From the NCBI GenBank assembly GCA_030142905.1, contig JASJOG010000502.1, positions 62,001-126,000 on the forward strand: a stretch of 64,000 bases of DNA, read 5' to 3'. Positions 46,694 through 58,178 of this stretch are shown in pieces. Below the pieces are notes generated by a model. It saw only the letters and a program-made list of their open reading frames with translations, did not search any database and was not told where the DNA came from. Position numbers and translations under genes: made by a program. Each line of letters opens with the position of its first letter. The stretch's first letter is position 1. The stretch comes from Heliopora coerulea (Eukaryota; Cnidaria; Anthozoa; Scleralcyonacea; Helioporidae).

Positions 46694-47934
46694 TGATTAT
46701 TTCATATGTAAATAAGGCTGAAACGTATTTTCATGCCTTTGTTAATTAAAATATACCTCTGACTGGACGGCATCTGGGTCCTTGTTGTCGTCAAATTCTT
46801 TCTTCCAATTGAATACAATTTAAAAATTTGTTAAAGACAAACGGTTAACACCGTTTGTAAAATGTCGAAGTTCGAACAACCTATGGTTAATTCCATCTTC
46901 CAGTCATAAATGAAACTTTACCAAGGCTAACAACGTTGAAAAAAAGTTTTATAAAAATTGTCTAGTCTTAAGATCAAATTGTTGTTTTGACTAAACATGA
47001 ATGGATATTCTCTATAAGAAGATTTTTAGACTACATGTAAAGATTTTATATATTAGAACATGAATAATTTACTTCAGTATAACAATGACCCAATGTAACA
47101 TATTTCGGAAACAAACTTTGTGCGAAGCAAAATTAGAGGCTAAAGAAGTCAATTGGAAGACATCACCATAGTTTACGGTGTGCATGCTGTATTTTGGATC
47201 AAAAACGCTACGCTATCCATTCCATCGATTCAACGAGTCTGAGAAGATTGTAAGACTTCGTCAACTAAATAAATCCAAAGTAAACACATTCATCGATTAT
47301 TCTGTGCTCCAAATGCAGAACTATCCCATGGAAATGTGGCCTTATGGCAGTCCCAATCTACCAACCCAACTACCATCCTCAGATATAGCATCACACTAAA
47401 GTACATACTTCATTTCGTCATCTTTTTTCCTCGTCGTTTGATCACCGGCAGATTCTTCTGATACAAAATTTTCCTTTGTCCCAGCAATGAGTTGAGGTCG
47501 GACAACATCGAATGCGTTCATCATCCCTGCATCCCTTGAATAACATGCAAATAAGAAATAAAGTAATGTAGTCAATTGTATAGACCGTATGCAGATGACG
47601 TCATAGCAGCCATGTTGGCGTTTATTAACAAAGGTATTTAGATCTTCTTCAGTTAGGTACACCAACAAGACCACCATACCCTTTGTTATTTGAGTATCTG
47701 GGGACAGAGTGTGTAATATTTAGGGACAGATTACAGGGGAAAATTTCAGTGACATTATCTCGTGCGTAAATATCTTGGGACACAAGACACCTTAAAAAAA
47801 TCAGTTCATTCGATTTTTTCGGGTTTTACAGGGTGGTTTTCAGTTTTTAATTCGAATCGCCTCACCTAAGCTACAACCTGACGATTTTACTCGTCATAGT
47901 GGCACATTCTGCATGGAAGCGGTTATAACTATCT
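46694..47934. other. No supported gene; one unplaced ORF
   Basis: 47178-47399 (+) encodes a 73-codon frame with RLRQLNKSKVNTFIDYSVLQ and a Pro-rich end. It has no recognised domain or promoter and may be chance. The remainder shows nothing recognisable. Confidence 0.45.
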
Positions 47935-48115
47935 CAATTGATTCTTTCCCGGTCGGGTAAGTCTTATGTTATTTCACTCTGGCTAACGCTAGACATTTTT
48001 ACTCGTCAAGGGGACACATTTCTCATGGAAGCGGTCATAACTAATCTTAATATAACTCCTTCCTTGTTATGTTAATTTGGTCACTTCTGACCAGATGAAC
48101 ATAACAAGGAATTAC
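47935..48115 (+). mobile_element. 95-bp family MITE and a hairpin
   Basis: 47935-48035 holds the core CTCTGGCTAACGCTAGACAT and TTTTACTCGTCAAGGGGACA with TTCTTTCCCGG at its left end; a partial relative sits at 47880-47925. 48062-48112 is a separate hairpin: CCTTGTTATGTT pairs with AACATAACAAGG around TGGTCACTTCTGACCA. Confidence 0.7.
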
Positions 48116-48255
48116 GGATTGACGACGCTTTTGTCTTTTACTCCTTCCATGCTTTCCTCGTAAGAGCAACTAACACCAGAAAGATCCCTTTCCACCGCCG
48201 AACACTGTCGAAAAAAGGTTTAAAATAGGTCATCAAGACTGATCTGATTCGTATG

Positions 48256-48901
48256 CCGTATTTAGTCCAATAGACGTCCACTATCCAATAAACGCCTCTC
48301 TCTAATAAACGCTCACTCAATTCATAAAAATACTTAATAAACGTCCTCCTTCCAAGAAACGCGCCCAAGTAAGCCAAATCGGCCCGTTTGTGAAATTCTT
48401 CAAAACCTGCGTGCTTAACCTTCCAGTCGACGGACCTGAAGATCATTTCATTCACTGCTTCAAGGAACAACAGTCGTGTGAAACTGGAGCGAGACAGCTC
48501 CAGTCTCAACTTTCAGTCCTGCAAGAATACGTTAGTTCCAGTCCTTTTAAGGACATCGCTGATTCGGATTTTGAGGACGCAGATGACGAACTTCTTTTTA
48601 AGTCTGATGCGATGGCGTAAAAATTGAGTGAAAACTTTATTTTTGAATTGTGTGAAAATGTTTGTCTTTAATCGCTCATTCTGATGTTGAGGTCGCAGTC
48701 AACGAACCTTCTATCTTTCATTACTAATGATGATGACGGTGAAATTGAAATTGTGTGAACATTTGCGTGAAATTGTGTGAATATTTTCTATTGTTGAAGT
48801 TGAAATACTAAATTTTGAAATGAACGCCCCTCGAATAAAGGCCTCACTTTACAGCTCAATTTTTTAATAAGCGCCCAGGGCGTCTATTGGAATAAATACG
48901 G
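48256..48901. mobile_element. pogo/Tigger-like element F (646-bp deletion derivative)
   Basis: The ends CCGTATTTAGTCCAATAGAC and the complement of CCGTATTTATTCCAATAGAC match; the right flank is TA, the left flank TG (a probable decayed TA). Subterminal AATAAACGCC-type motifs recur several times at the left. Within it, 48390-48620 (+) encodes LNLPVDGPEDHFIHCFKEQQ, homologous to the end of the element C transposase (LNLPVDASQDDSIHCLKEGQ). Confidence 0.85.
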
Positions 48902-49359
48902 TAGACGATAACTTTCTTCAAGAGTACGCAGATATCGAAATCATTCCAAACACAGGGCTTTCAATAACGTTTGAAGTAGATGTATGCCTGTACTTTATCA
49001 GGCGGCTTGTGAATCAAACTAGCCGTAAGGCTCCTTGCTGCAGAGGATGTCTGGACACTCGGAAATGCAATTTCCAGCATTGTGGGCATCAAATTTAGTG
49101 AAGTCAAAGACGAGTATTTATGAACAAAAGTAGCCTGTGCTTCGGTAACTCACAGCCACAGGAGCTCCGGCTGTAGCCGACTTCTAATGAAACCCCCCTG
49201 TAAATACTAGACGTCATTCACTTTATCAAGCCATGATCAGGTTTAGTTATAAAATTTTGTTCGACGCTTAGCCGTCGTTAAGGGGAGAACAGTGCCGAAG
49301 TAATTGTCTTGGATCTCGTTTTTTAATAGACTCTACGCTTATAAACTGTAGTACGAGTA
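48902..49359. other. No gene seen
   Basis: No coding region or recognised repeat. Confidence 0.5.
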
Positions 49360-49635
49360 CAGGGGGTTGCTTATGGCACAGTGGTAGTAAATGTGTCCCT
49401 GACCACACTAAAGATGGTTGGAATCCAGCTCCGTGCAGTTATCTGATAAAAGTCGCCTTGGTCACGTGTGAGAAGAATGTTGTCTAGTCTAACTCTACCA
49501 AGTACCCCCGTTTTCTCCGGATACTCTGGTTTCCTCCTGTAGCAATACTGGACCCAGGAGGGGTGGCCTTTTCTCAAGGAAGTACGGCTTAGGTAGCTGA
49601 TAAAGTTATCCAGTATAAATATACTTTGCAAGGTT
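49360..49635 (+). mobile_element. SINE family B, copy 3 (tRNA head preserved)
   Basis: The head TTATGGCACAGTGGTAGTAA and GGTTGGAATCC look like A and B boxes of a pol III promoter; the body matches copies 1 and 2 and ends in TTATCCAGTATAAATA. Confidence 0.8.
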
Positions 49636-50222
49636 GATTGCCGTTGCACAAGCCTTCGAGGGTAGCCGAAGTGTATGCGACACCCGCAAGTTTCGAAATT
49701 TTGTCATTCACCTAGACTGCACTTTAGCGGACCCACTTTACCTTTGTTGGTTTGGCTCTGGGAATGCTAGACGTTAATGAACAGTAATATTGGCGGGATT
49801 TTAGCCAGTAGTTCAAACAGTAAACCTTTTTGAGAAGTAGAATTCTTAATTTGTAGATATCTCAAGGAACAAGAGGTATTTTAGGCACCGTTGAGAGAAC
49901 ACTGACCTTTGATGTTTAAATTTCGCGCCAAAATCTTGTTTCCTTGTTTTTTAAGTCGACGGGAAAAGACCAGCGGCAAGGTGAGTCTGCTAAATTGCAG
50001 CAGAACACCAGACTTTAAGCAACTGAAAATTTTTTGCATGTGGCCCACAACTTCCGAAATCTTTTGTACGAATAAAGCAGGAAACGAGAACTATATTGGC
50101 AGAGGCTACACTTCTTTCACATACAGATCAGTATTTGTCAGCACAAGTATGCACCAAGTGTGTCAATTATTTGACAGGTACATGTTGAAAGAAAAGGAAG
50201 TAAGTAACAAGTAGAGAAGTAA
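49636..50222. other. No supported gene
   Basis: The open frame at 49909-50214 has no recognisable domain. Nothing else is seen before the Harbinger-like element. Confidence 0.5.
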
Positions 50223-50806
50223 AGGGAGAGACACACTATCGCTGTCGCCGTGTCGCTGGAGCTCAGCGACCCGTTTGCGCGGTTACCAAGGCTTGTCGCT
50301 GTGTCGCTGGGAGCCTGTCGCTGAATTCGCTGGAGCACATGAAATCGCTGAGTCGCTGGCAGCAGTGGCTGGGAAATTTTTAAATATGGCGTCGTTCGAG
50401 GAGGCTCTTATAAATTGCTACAGAATGTATCCAATCCTTTACGATTTGTCCCTGAAAGAATATAAAAATGAAAAACTAAAGTTGAACGTGCGGAAGATCT
50501 CTGAAGAACTGCGTGCTATGGGTTATAATGTTCAAGGTAAGTGAATATAGATTTACCAATATTTTGTGCCGTTGGTGGAAATGTTTGAGCGCAAAATATT
50601 TGTTTCGTTCATCAGTCGATGAAGTAAAGTCAAAGATGAAGGATCTACGAGATACATATGGCAGATGTAAAAAGAAGAACGATGCAGCTATCAAATCCGG
50701 CGCACCACTGAATTTCCATAGTGTGTCTCATCATCTGTCGCTTTGTCGCCGGTCGCCTTGTCGCTGAGCTCTAGCGACCCAGCGACGCGATAGTGTGTCT
50801 CTGCCT
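50223..50806 (+). mobile_element. PIF/Harbinger-like relic with 3-bp TAA duplication
   Basis: The TIR starts AGGGAGAGACACACTATCGC at 50223 and the complement of AGGCAGAGACACACTATCGC ends at 50806; both are flanked by TAA (50220-50222, 50807-50809), the 3-bp duplication expected for this superfamily. Subterminal TGTCGCTGG/GTCGCCG motifs are iterated. The nuclease gene is gone; only the MADF gene remains. Confidence 0.85.
50386..50767 (+). CDS. MADF-domain protein of the Harbinger-like element (two exons, truncated)
   Basis: Exon 1 is 50386-50536 (MASFEEALINCYRMYPILYD, LKEYKNEKLKLNVRKISEEL). The donor CAAG|GTAAGT and the acceptor TTCATCAG|TC at 50615 give exon 2 from 50616 in phase (VDEVKSKMKDLRDTYGRCKK, KNDAAIKSGAP). 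This is the MADF (Myb/SANT-like) DNA-binding fold: helix with Y-x-x-P-x-L-Y, then the K-x-x-L-R-D-x-Y motif. PIF/Harbinger elements typically carry such a second gene that helps bring the nuclease to DNA. After SGAPLNFHSV the frame runs into the right terminal repeat and stops at 50767, so the C-terminal part was lost by the internal deletion. Confidence 0.75.
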
Positions 50807-51153
50807 TAAAGGTTATATACCGTAACCGAGGTGTTCAAGCCTTATATAAACCCCTGAGGGTGAAGCCGGAAGTTTGACATACCACTTAAACACCGACGTA
50901 AAGGTACAGTATTTACTCGATTGAGCGCCGCTCCCGAAAGAGAGCCGCATTTGAGATAAAGATTTTTTAAAGAGGCCTCCCCCGAAAGAGCGCCGCACTT
51001 AATTATTTTCAAATGCAGCGATTAATCGAAGCACCGTCAGATTTGTTGAAGACGCTAATATAAAACAACCACAAATCTTAGATCAACCTCGGAAATTTAT
51101 TTTCTTGTATTACAATGCTTTTTAGTTCAAAGTGAGTGTACTTTAAAGCTCTT

Positions 51154-51567
51154 TTACCTAGTTCTGTCTTCAGACTTTTGGCAAGGCGCAGGTCCGTCGT
51201 GAAGGCCGAGAACTTTGCCGGGAACAACAAGGCCAATTTCTCTCTTCCTCTTTCCAGTGACTTGTGCGACGAGTTTGTTTTCCGGGTTTGCTTCTAGAAA
51301 GTTCTTCATCAAGCGCGACAATTCTATCGGAACGTGACCAGCAAGTGTCTTCTTTTCGTTCGCAACGTCCAGCTGTTTTGTAACGCGATATACGCCAATG
51401 GTGTTTTCATCGTGTTCTTTCGCTTCAGCCCGCGTATCCTTGTTGCACTCTAGTTTTTCATCCATGACGGGAGTCCAGACGCACTTATAAACATGATGTC
51501 CCCGGATAATGGTTTCATATTCTACTTTAAAGTTCATTTTGAACTCTACTGGCAAAGCTCTTGCCAT
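51154..51567 (-). CDS. HIRAN-domain-like protein of pogo element C
   Basis: Minus strand, ATG at 51567, 137 codons, apparently intact. It contains VEYETIIRGHHVYKCVWTPV, DEKLECNKD, HDENTIGVYRV, LAGHVPIELSRLMKNFLEAN and VTGKRKREIGLVVPGK. The order (I-RG-H-Y strand, D-ENTI-V strand, AGHVP helix, V-G-(K/R)...GL-VP) matches the HIRAN-like proteins of elements A and B, though sequence identity is low. It is transcribed away from the transposase; the 282 bp between the two start codons would be a shared promoter region. HIRAN domains bind 3' DNA ends, so a role at transposon ends is plausible but inferred. The assignment rests on pattern matching by eye. Confidence 0.6.
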   Translation of the reverse strand: MARALPVEFKMNFKVEYETIIRGHHVYKCVWTPVMDEKLECNKDTRAEAKEHDENTIGVYRVTKQLDVANEKKTLAGHVPIELSRLMKNFLEANPENKLVAQVTGKRKREIGLVVPGKVLGLHDGPAPCQKSEDRTR

Positions 51568-52482
51568 TTTTTCTTGCTTTTGATGGTGTCTAAGTCAGCT
51601 TAGCTGCTTTGTCCGCCTACTTTGGCTGGCTATATCCCATTTTCGCATTAACACATTCACACCGTATTAACCAATAAGAGCAAGCGGTTCTCAGGCCTAA
51701 AAACGCTTACAAAGGTGTCGATTTCTGTACCCCATATGCCGCAGCCTAAGGCTATCCATAGCGCCACATGTCCTGTTGCATCAGTTGCGAAGTCGAGCAT
51801 TTGTTGGTAATCTTTAAGTATTTACAATTTGTGGTAGAACACAAACGCAATGAAAGCTTTGAATAATGATGATATTTCTCACAAGGGAAAGAAAATTCAG
51901 AAATACAGCCTTGACTTTAAGAAACAAGTTATCGCATTTGCGGAAGTACACGGAAATCGACCAGCTTCTCGTCATTTTGAAGTCGACAAACGGAGAATAC
52001 GGGAATGGAGATCAAAAAAGAGCAAAATCGTGCCACTGGTTGCGTCAAAGAAAGGAAAACAAAGAAGCAAATTGACTAGACGTGACCGAAAACCGCTAAG
52101 CATAAAATTGGAAGAGACTTTGATCAAATGGATTGACAGCAGGCGGGCTAGCGGTCCACGTGTTTCATGTAAACTTATTATGAAGAAAGCTGAAATAACC
52201 TATCGCAGTATAAAAGCGGGCAACAACGAGGACTTTGATGAATTTAAGGCTTCAAGAGGTTGGTTGACACGTTTCAGGAAACGAAATGGCTTATCACTGA
52301 GACGAAAGACATCCGTTGCACAACAAGATCCGGAAAGACTTGTAGCAAAACTCGTGGCGTACATAGTTCAAGTTAGGCGAATGCAAAAGAAACACAACTA
52401 CAACCCTTCTGACATAATTGCAATGGACGAAACCCCATTATGGTGCGATATGATTTCAGAAACTACAATCGATAAAACCGGC

Positions 52483-55400
52483 CAGGCACGTAGCTACGGG
52501 GGTGCGAGGGGGTGCAACCGCCCCCCCAAAATTTGTCCTCGCCCCCCAAGAAAATTCTGAAGTGGTTTCAAATATAATTTAAATATGCCAAAATTTTTAA
52601 AATATCTATTGGAAAATATTTTTTCGCTGCCCATTCTGACCTATTTTTGTAACATTATACCAAGTCAACTACATTTGGCAACATGAAGTAGTCGCTGAGT
52701 AGTCTGGGTAGAGACGGAAATTGCGGGCGTCAAAACTGAAATTTTATAACCACTAATCCGTTTTAGCTAACTTAGCTTTAACACTTTAAGTCGTTTAAGA
52801 GCTTTTTCGAAAGGTAAGTCATGTTTTTTATCTCTTTTGCAACATTTATTTTATTTTCAGTTAACCAGGAATGTTAGGCTGACTTTTAATAGCAGAATTA
52901 CTTGAGTTATTTATTTTCTGTTTGGATTGTTTGCAATGCAAATTTTGCATGACGTTGACTGTTGACGTTGTCAAACTCAAAGATGAAAACACTCAAAGGA
53001 AGTATAATTTATGTGCGAGAATTGTACTGAAAGAGAGTAAGGCCACTGATATTTTTACTAGGTTTGGTATCTCGCTCAGGTCTTCAATGCTCATTTATGA
53101 ATAGCCAAGCGAAACAAGAGTTCAAAGTCTAAGTCAGCATGGTGTGCCGCATGCCTCTAACTGTGTTAATCTGTCAGTCAGGATTCTGAAATGGAAAACC
53201 TTTTATCTCTTAATACTCTTATAGATTTTTGCTGCCTTTTGTTTCCCGTTTTAACTCGTGATTTAAACATGAGTAAAAGGTTACCACAAACTATGCCAAC
53301 GATATCGTCATATTTTGTAAAGCGAAATCGAACGGAGGACACAGAACCCGCTTCTAGCGTGCATAGTAATGAGACACAAACTCCTTGTCTCGAGAGCTTA
53401 AAACTAAAAGATTCACAGTCATCTGTTTCGACTTCAGACTGTAGTAGCTCCAGAACCTTTGCTACCGAGGCAAACACGAACGAAGCGAGAACAGAAGCCT
53501 TATCTCTCGGGGGCTTATCCAAAAAGGGTGAGAAACCAAGTCAGCCTACCATTACGTTTCCAAAAAACTCGCAGGGTAGACATTTCAGTAGTCACTGGTA
53601 TTCTCACTTCTCATGGTTGGAGTACAGCATAGACCAAGACGCCACGTTCTGCCAACCGTGTCGGCTTTTCGGTGGCCCAACAACTGAGCCTACTTTCTCA
53701 GCAACAGGACTTCGTGACTGGAGGAAACTTGGTGAGAAGTGCAGAAAACATCAAGGTTCCGCATGTCATGCAGCAGCTGCTGAATCTCTGAAACTGTGGA
53801 TGGTGCATCAAAAAATAGGCACAGTTGATAAACAACTTAATCCTGATTTTCGCAATGAAAAGTTCATCAACGATAACAAACAACATTTGATGACCATTCT
53901 TGATGTTATCATCTTTTGTGCTAAGCAAGAAATTCCTCTTCGAGCAGATGACGAATCAGACAAGTCACGAAATAGAGGGAACTTTCTAGAACTATTAGAA
54001 CTAATAGCTAAGTATGATGATAATGTAATGAGGAAGATGAAAGCCCTCCCTGATAATGCTAAAATGCTAAGTCCAGAGATTCAAAATGACCTGCTTCAGT
54101 CAATTACTTCTGTTCTTCTTGAGCATATTAAGCATGAAGTAGAAAATGTCAGTTTTTATGCTGTTCTTGCTGATGAAGTGAAAGATGCGTCCAAGAAGGA
54201 GTTGTTGGGGGCCTCTTTACGATATTTGCATGCAGGCAATATTGTTGAAAGGGCAATTGGGTTTATTGAGTTGAAGGGAATGGATGCAAATAGTATATCT
54301 TCAAAACTCTTAAAGCTACTTGAGCCCTTTAATCTTGATCCCCTTTAGTGTGTAGGTCAAGGTTATGACGGAGCTAATGTCATGTCGGGTAGAAATGGGG
54401 GAGTACAAGCCTTAATAAAGAATGCTGGTTATGTTAATGCTACATACGTTCATTGTGCTTCGCACAGGCTCAACTTAGTCTTATCTGCGACTGCTGGACG
54501 ACACCCAATTATAAAATCATTTTTTGACACGTTAGATTTGACATATACCTTTATGACTGGAACAAAACGCCACGCAGCTTTCTTAGACATTCAGTGTTGA
54601 GCTCACATATTCATGTAATACTCGTTGGTCATCTCATTCAATGGAAGTTGAAAGGTTTCTGCGTCGATTTGATTGCATTCTTGATACTTTAAGCTTATTT
54701 GAGGATGACCAAGATGCAGAGACGAGGCTTGCTGCCAAGTCCTTGCTCGGTGTTTTACAAACTAAGAAATTTGTAATCCTCTTAGTTTTCTTTGGTAGGC
54801 TGTATGACTACTCTGACTTTTGTTCCAAAGGTTTTCAAAAGTCCACAACGACTGTTTCTTCTCTCCAGATACTGCTTAGTGACCTGAAAGAAAGGCTGTC
54901 CAATTTCGATTTTGACAAAATGGTAGAATATGCTATGGATTTGTGTGAGAAATATGAGGTAGACACTTTCGATGTGAGAAGTGCTGGTAGACAACGACGT
55001 ATTCCTGAAAGCTTAAAAGACACCTATGTAACTAGCACTGTTGGACACCAACATCCTTCAAACTTAGAAGAGCTTACAACTGTTCTACGCCAAAATGTTG
55101 GCGAGATCTTTGGAGAACTAGATGCCCGTTTTGGCACAGAACAATTGGGCATCATGAATGCTGCTTCCTGTTCATTACCAAGCTCCCCCAACTTTCTTGA
55201 TAAACAGGAGCTGAATAAGTTGTTGCAACTGTACTCTCTAGATATAAGCGATTGTGAAATAGAAGTTTTTCGTTCATTCGTTGCCAGACATGACACATCA
55301 AAGTTTGAAACTTTGATTGATGTCTTGGATATTGTTGACAAAGACATTTTCCCTTCCATTTACAGTTTATATCAGCTACTTGTTACAATTCTTCAGACAT

Positions 55401-56011
55401 CTTGCAAGGTTGAGCGGATGTTCTCCTCCGCGAAGAGAATTAAAACGCGTCTGCGCTCTAAGATGACCACTGTACGTCTTAATAGTTTAGCACTGTTATC
55501 TACTGAACGAGATATTACGGAATCTCTTAGCAAGAGCGACTTAATAGATTTTTTTAAAAGTATGAAGCACCGTCGTCTTCTTTTGTAATTTTGTACTATT
55601 GTATTAATATGACAATTTGAGCATGCTGTTGTTGCAAAATACGTTGTGTTTGAATTTGAATGTCAAACGTTCTTTGTTGAGTTGTTGATTTTAGTTTAAA
55701 TAGAGCAATTTATTTATACTGCTACTATAGTTTTGGTGAATATATACTAATAAAAAAGTGGTGGTTTTAATCTTTTATGCAATATTTCTAGTTTTGTATA
55801 TGCTTGCCTCTTGGAAAAAAACCAAATTATTATAAGTTCATTGGCTTAAATAATCATGAAACAAAATTAAATTTCAGAAATATAAATGAAAAAATGAACT
55901 TGAGTGTCGAGTTATATTTGTATTAGTGTTAACATTTTCAGCTTACGTCGACAACTGCCCCCCCAAAAATAGTGCTGCCCCCCCAAATTTTTCATCCTGG
56001 CTACGTGCCTG
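52483..56011 (+). mobile_element. hAT transposon with perfect 8-bp TSD, inside pogo element C
   Basis: The terminal repeats are CAGGCACGTAGC at 52483 and its exact complement ending at 56011; inner ends carry GGGGG runs at both sides. The target duplication AAACCGGC is perfect (52475-52482 and 56012-56019). Length 3,529 bp. The perfect duplication and long readable transposase mark it as the youngest large insertion here. Confidence 0.97.
53269..55588 (+). pseudogene. hAT transposase (TTF zinc finger, ZMYM1-like), one stop and one frameshift
   Basis: I choose ATG 53269 (MSKRLPQTMPTISSYF) over the in-frame 53191 because hAT proteins of this group often begin this way. Domains: TTF-type finger (HWYSHFSWLEYSIDQDATFC, CRLFGG, KHQGSACH), DDE/RNase H core (FYAVLADEVKDAS first Asp; GQGYDGANVMSG second Asp; YVHCASHRLNLVLSA; NTRWSSHSMEVERFL), and the C-terminal dimerisation region (SCKVERMFSSAKRIKTRLRS, LNSLALLSTERDIT). 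A TAG at 54346-54348 interrupts just before CVGQGYDG, and a +1 shift near 54598 separates FLDIQ from ELTYSCNTRW. About 770 codons are otherwise open. Confidence 0.9.
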
Positions 56012-57032
56012 AAACCGGCAAGAAGTCAATCACTCTAAAAACGACAGGCCATGAAAAAGCAAGAGTATCTGTGTCTAGCTGCCAAAGCCTATGGAACCAA
56101 GCTAAAACCTATGGTGGTTTTCAAAGGGGCAAAAAGAGAAGTTGCTGCTCTGAGTCAGGAGTTCAAACATAAAGCAGTCCTTGCAACTTCAGACAACGCT
56201 TGGATGAACACTGAATTGACACGAGTTTGGATCAACTCTGTCCTTGGAGCATTCTCATTCAACCGTAGACTGTTAGCTTGGGACTCATATGAATGCCATA
56301 TCGAGGATAGCGCAAATGAGTCCCTGAAAGCAAAGAAAGTCGATCGTGTAATTGTTCCAGGAAGTTGTACCAAGTACATTCAGGCGCCAGACGTGAGTTG
56401 GAACAAGCCATTTAAAGCCTCTTGTACTGAAAAGTACGACGAATGGCTCGGCAAAATCGGAATACACGAAGAAACAGCAGCTGGGAACTTGAAAGAGCCC
56501 CCAAGAACGATTTTACAATGGATTATCGACGCTTGGGCCGATTTGCCAACGGATATTATCAAGAAATGCTTCACATGCTGTGCGTTGAACCTTCCCGTTG
56601 ATGCGTCACAGGACGATTCCATCCACTGCCTGAAAGAGGGACAGCCTTGTAGCACCGGACGAGAAATGCTTCGATCGCAGTTGGATATCCTGGATGAACC
56701 AGACACGAATCCCTTTCAATGCGACGAATTTACGTCTTCTGATGTCGAGGAGGCATATCCAACGGTTACCATGCAGCAGTTGGACTCAGATCATGAAGAG
56801 GACAGTGACATTGATATTTTGTAAACTTGTAAACAGTGTAAAAACTTTCCGCCGTCAAAATGGGGACATTTAGTGACAAAGACATTTAAAACTTGTTTAT
56901 TTCATTGATAAAAGTTCTTGTTATAATTCCCAAATAAAAGACTTTTAAAGAGAGCCGCCCCCGAATGAGCGCCGCATCTAAAGCTCTGAAAATTTAAAGA
57001 GCGCCGCGGCGCTCAAACGAGTAAATACGGTA

Positions 57033-57587
57033 TATAACCGACTTATGTCATTGTTGGTGAAATTTCAAAAGAAGTATTTGATTTGTCCGCTAAACATTCA
57101 GAAATGGCAAAATTTCGGCAGAAAGTATATGAATATCTTAATAACGTTAATAAGTTATCTATCATCTCCAGGAGAACAAAAGAAACTGAGCTGACGATAT
57201 AATTGACCTTATTATATTAACTGTTGTCAGGAAGATGTCGCCGTCGGAACCTACTGCAGTGCAGATGGAAAAACGGGAGAAAATTTACTAGTTTGTCCCA
57301 AGTGATGGGCGGTACTGTTGACGGCAGGGCAAGCCTGTGCTGCAACAACAGCTGTAGACATGTTGAACAAGAGCTAGCTGTCTCCACGTAGAATTGTTAA
57401 TTACATCAAATGTTCAAACCCAAACACATTTCCAGCTTCTATTTAAAGCTTCGTTTTGTTAGCATCGAAGGAAAACTCCAACTCATGCTTGAAGAGTTAC
57501 ATAAAGTTTTGGAATGTCTAATTGAACATCATTAATAACATAATGTGCTGCCTGCGCGATATGTTAATAATGATGTCTGCCCATATG
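57033..57587. other. No gene seen
   Basis: No coding region or recognised repeat. Confidence 0.5.
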
Positions 57588-57715
57588 AGTCTTGGTAGCT
57601 TAACGGTTAGAGCGTCTCATTGGTCATCAGAAGGTTGCGGGTTCGATCTGCGGTCCGTCTGGAGCTCAGATATCGTTTCTCTGGAGTGTGAGTTGGACGA
57701 ACGTCCAACGATTAT
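57588..57715 (+). mobile_element. SINE family A copy
   Basis: tRNA-like head (GTCTTGGTAGCTTAACGGTT, GGTTGCGGGTTCGATC) with a three-base insertion after the B box and a diverged tail. Confidence 0.8.
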
Positions 57716-58178
57716 CCTGGAATTCATACCTTGGCTTCCTGAACAGAACATCCAGTTCTGCTTGATGCTAAACCATTAACGTGGGACAAGTTAGAAGTTG
57801 ATATGCTGACGTTTCCATCAAGTCGTCTTAGGAACGCCAATCCAGTCACTTTAAAGGCGCTGTTAGAAATCGAGGCAATCATGTAAACAACAAAAGGGCG
57901 CGGCCAAGTTGAACAAAGAACGTTGAATGAGCGCCAAGTCTGTCTCGTAGTTCAACAAATTTTTTCCGTTTGGCGGGAACGTAATTCAAGATCTGCTTGT
58001 CAAGTGATGGTGCAAAACATGCATCAGACTCAGGATGGGAATATTGACCAATAATTTCATTTACCTGTTTAAATTTAAGGTGGCGTCGTAGGTTCTTTTC
58101 AAGGAACTGGCGGAAGGGCTCCGAAGGGGACCATCTTCAAAATGCTGTTTTCTCTAGGTCGAAGATGGATGAGTGGCC
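57716..58178. other. No gene seen
   Basis: No coding region or recognised repeat. Confidence 0.5.

Larger units (their letters stand above)
51850..56824 (+). pseudogene. pogo/Tigger (CENP-B-like) DDE transposase, split by hAT
   Basis: 51850-52482 encodes KYSLDFKKQVIAFAEVHGNR and REWRSKKSKI (first helix-turn-helix), KLEETLIKWIDSRRASGPRV...RGWLTRFRKRNGLSLRRK (CENP-B HTH) and IIAMDETPLWCDM (first catalytic Asp), ending IDKTG at the hAT insertion. From 56020 it resumes KKSITLKTTGHEKARVSV, then after a small frameshift near 56070 CLAAKAYGTKLKPMVVFKG, RLLAWDSYECHI (second Asp) and KYIQAPDVSWNKPFK (third Asp), followed by an acidic tail ending DSDIDIL. All three Asp positions are present. It would need loss of the hAT and one frame correction to be whole. 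Confidence 0.9.
50907..57030. mobile_element. pogo/Tigger-like element C: two genes, split by a hAT
   Basis: The TIR begins CAGTATTTACTCGATTGAGC at 50907 and its near complement (CCGTATTTACTCGTTTGAGC) ends at 57030; TA flanks both sides (50905-50906, 57031-57032). Subterminal GAGCGCCGC/CCCGAAAGAG motifs are iterated at both ends. Removing the 3.5-kb hAT plus one copy of its duplication leaves about 2.6 kb, a normal size for an autonomous pogo. It holds a HIRAN-like gene on the minus strand (51154-51567) and, divergently, a DDE transposase (51850-56824). Confidence 0.95.
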
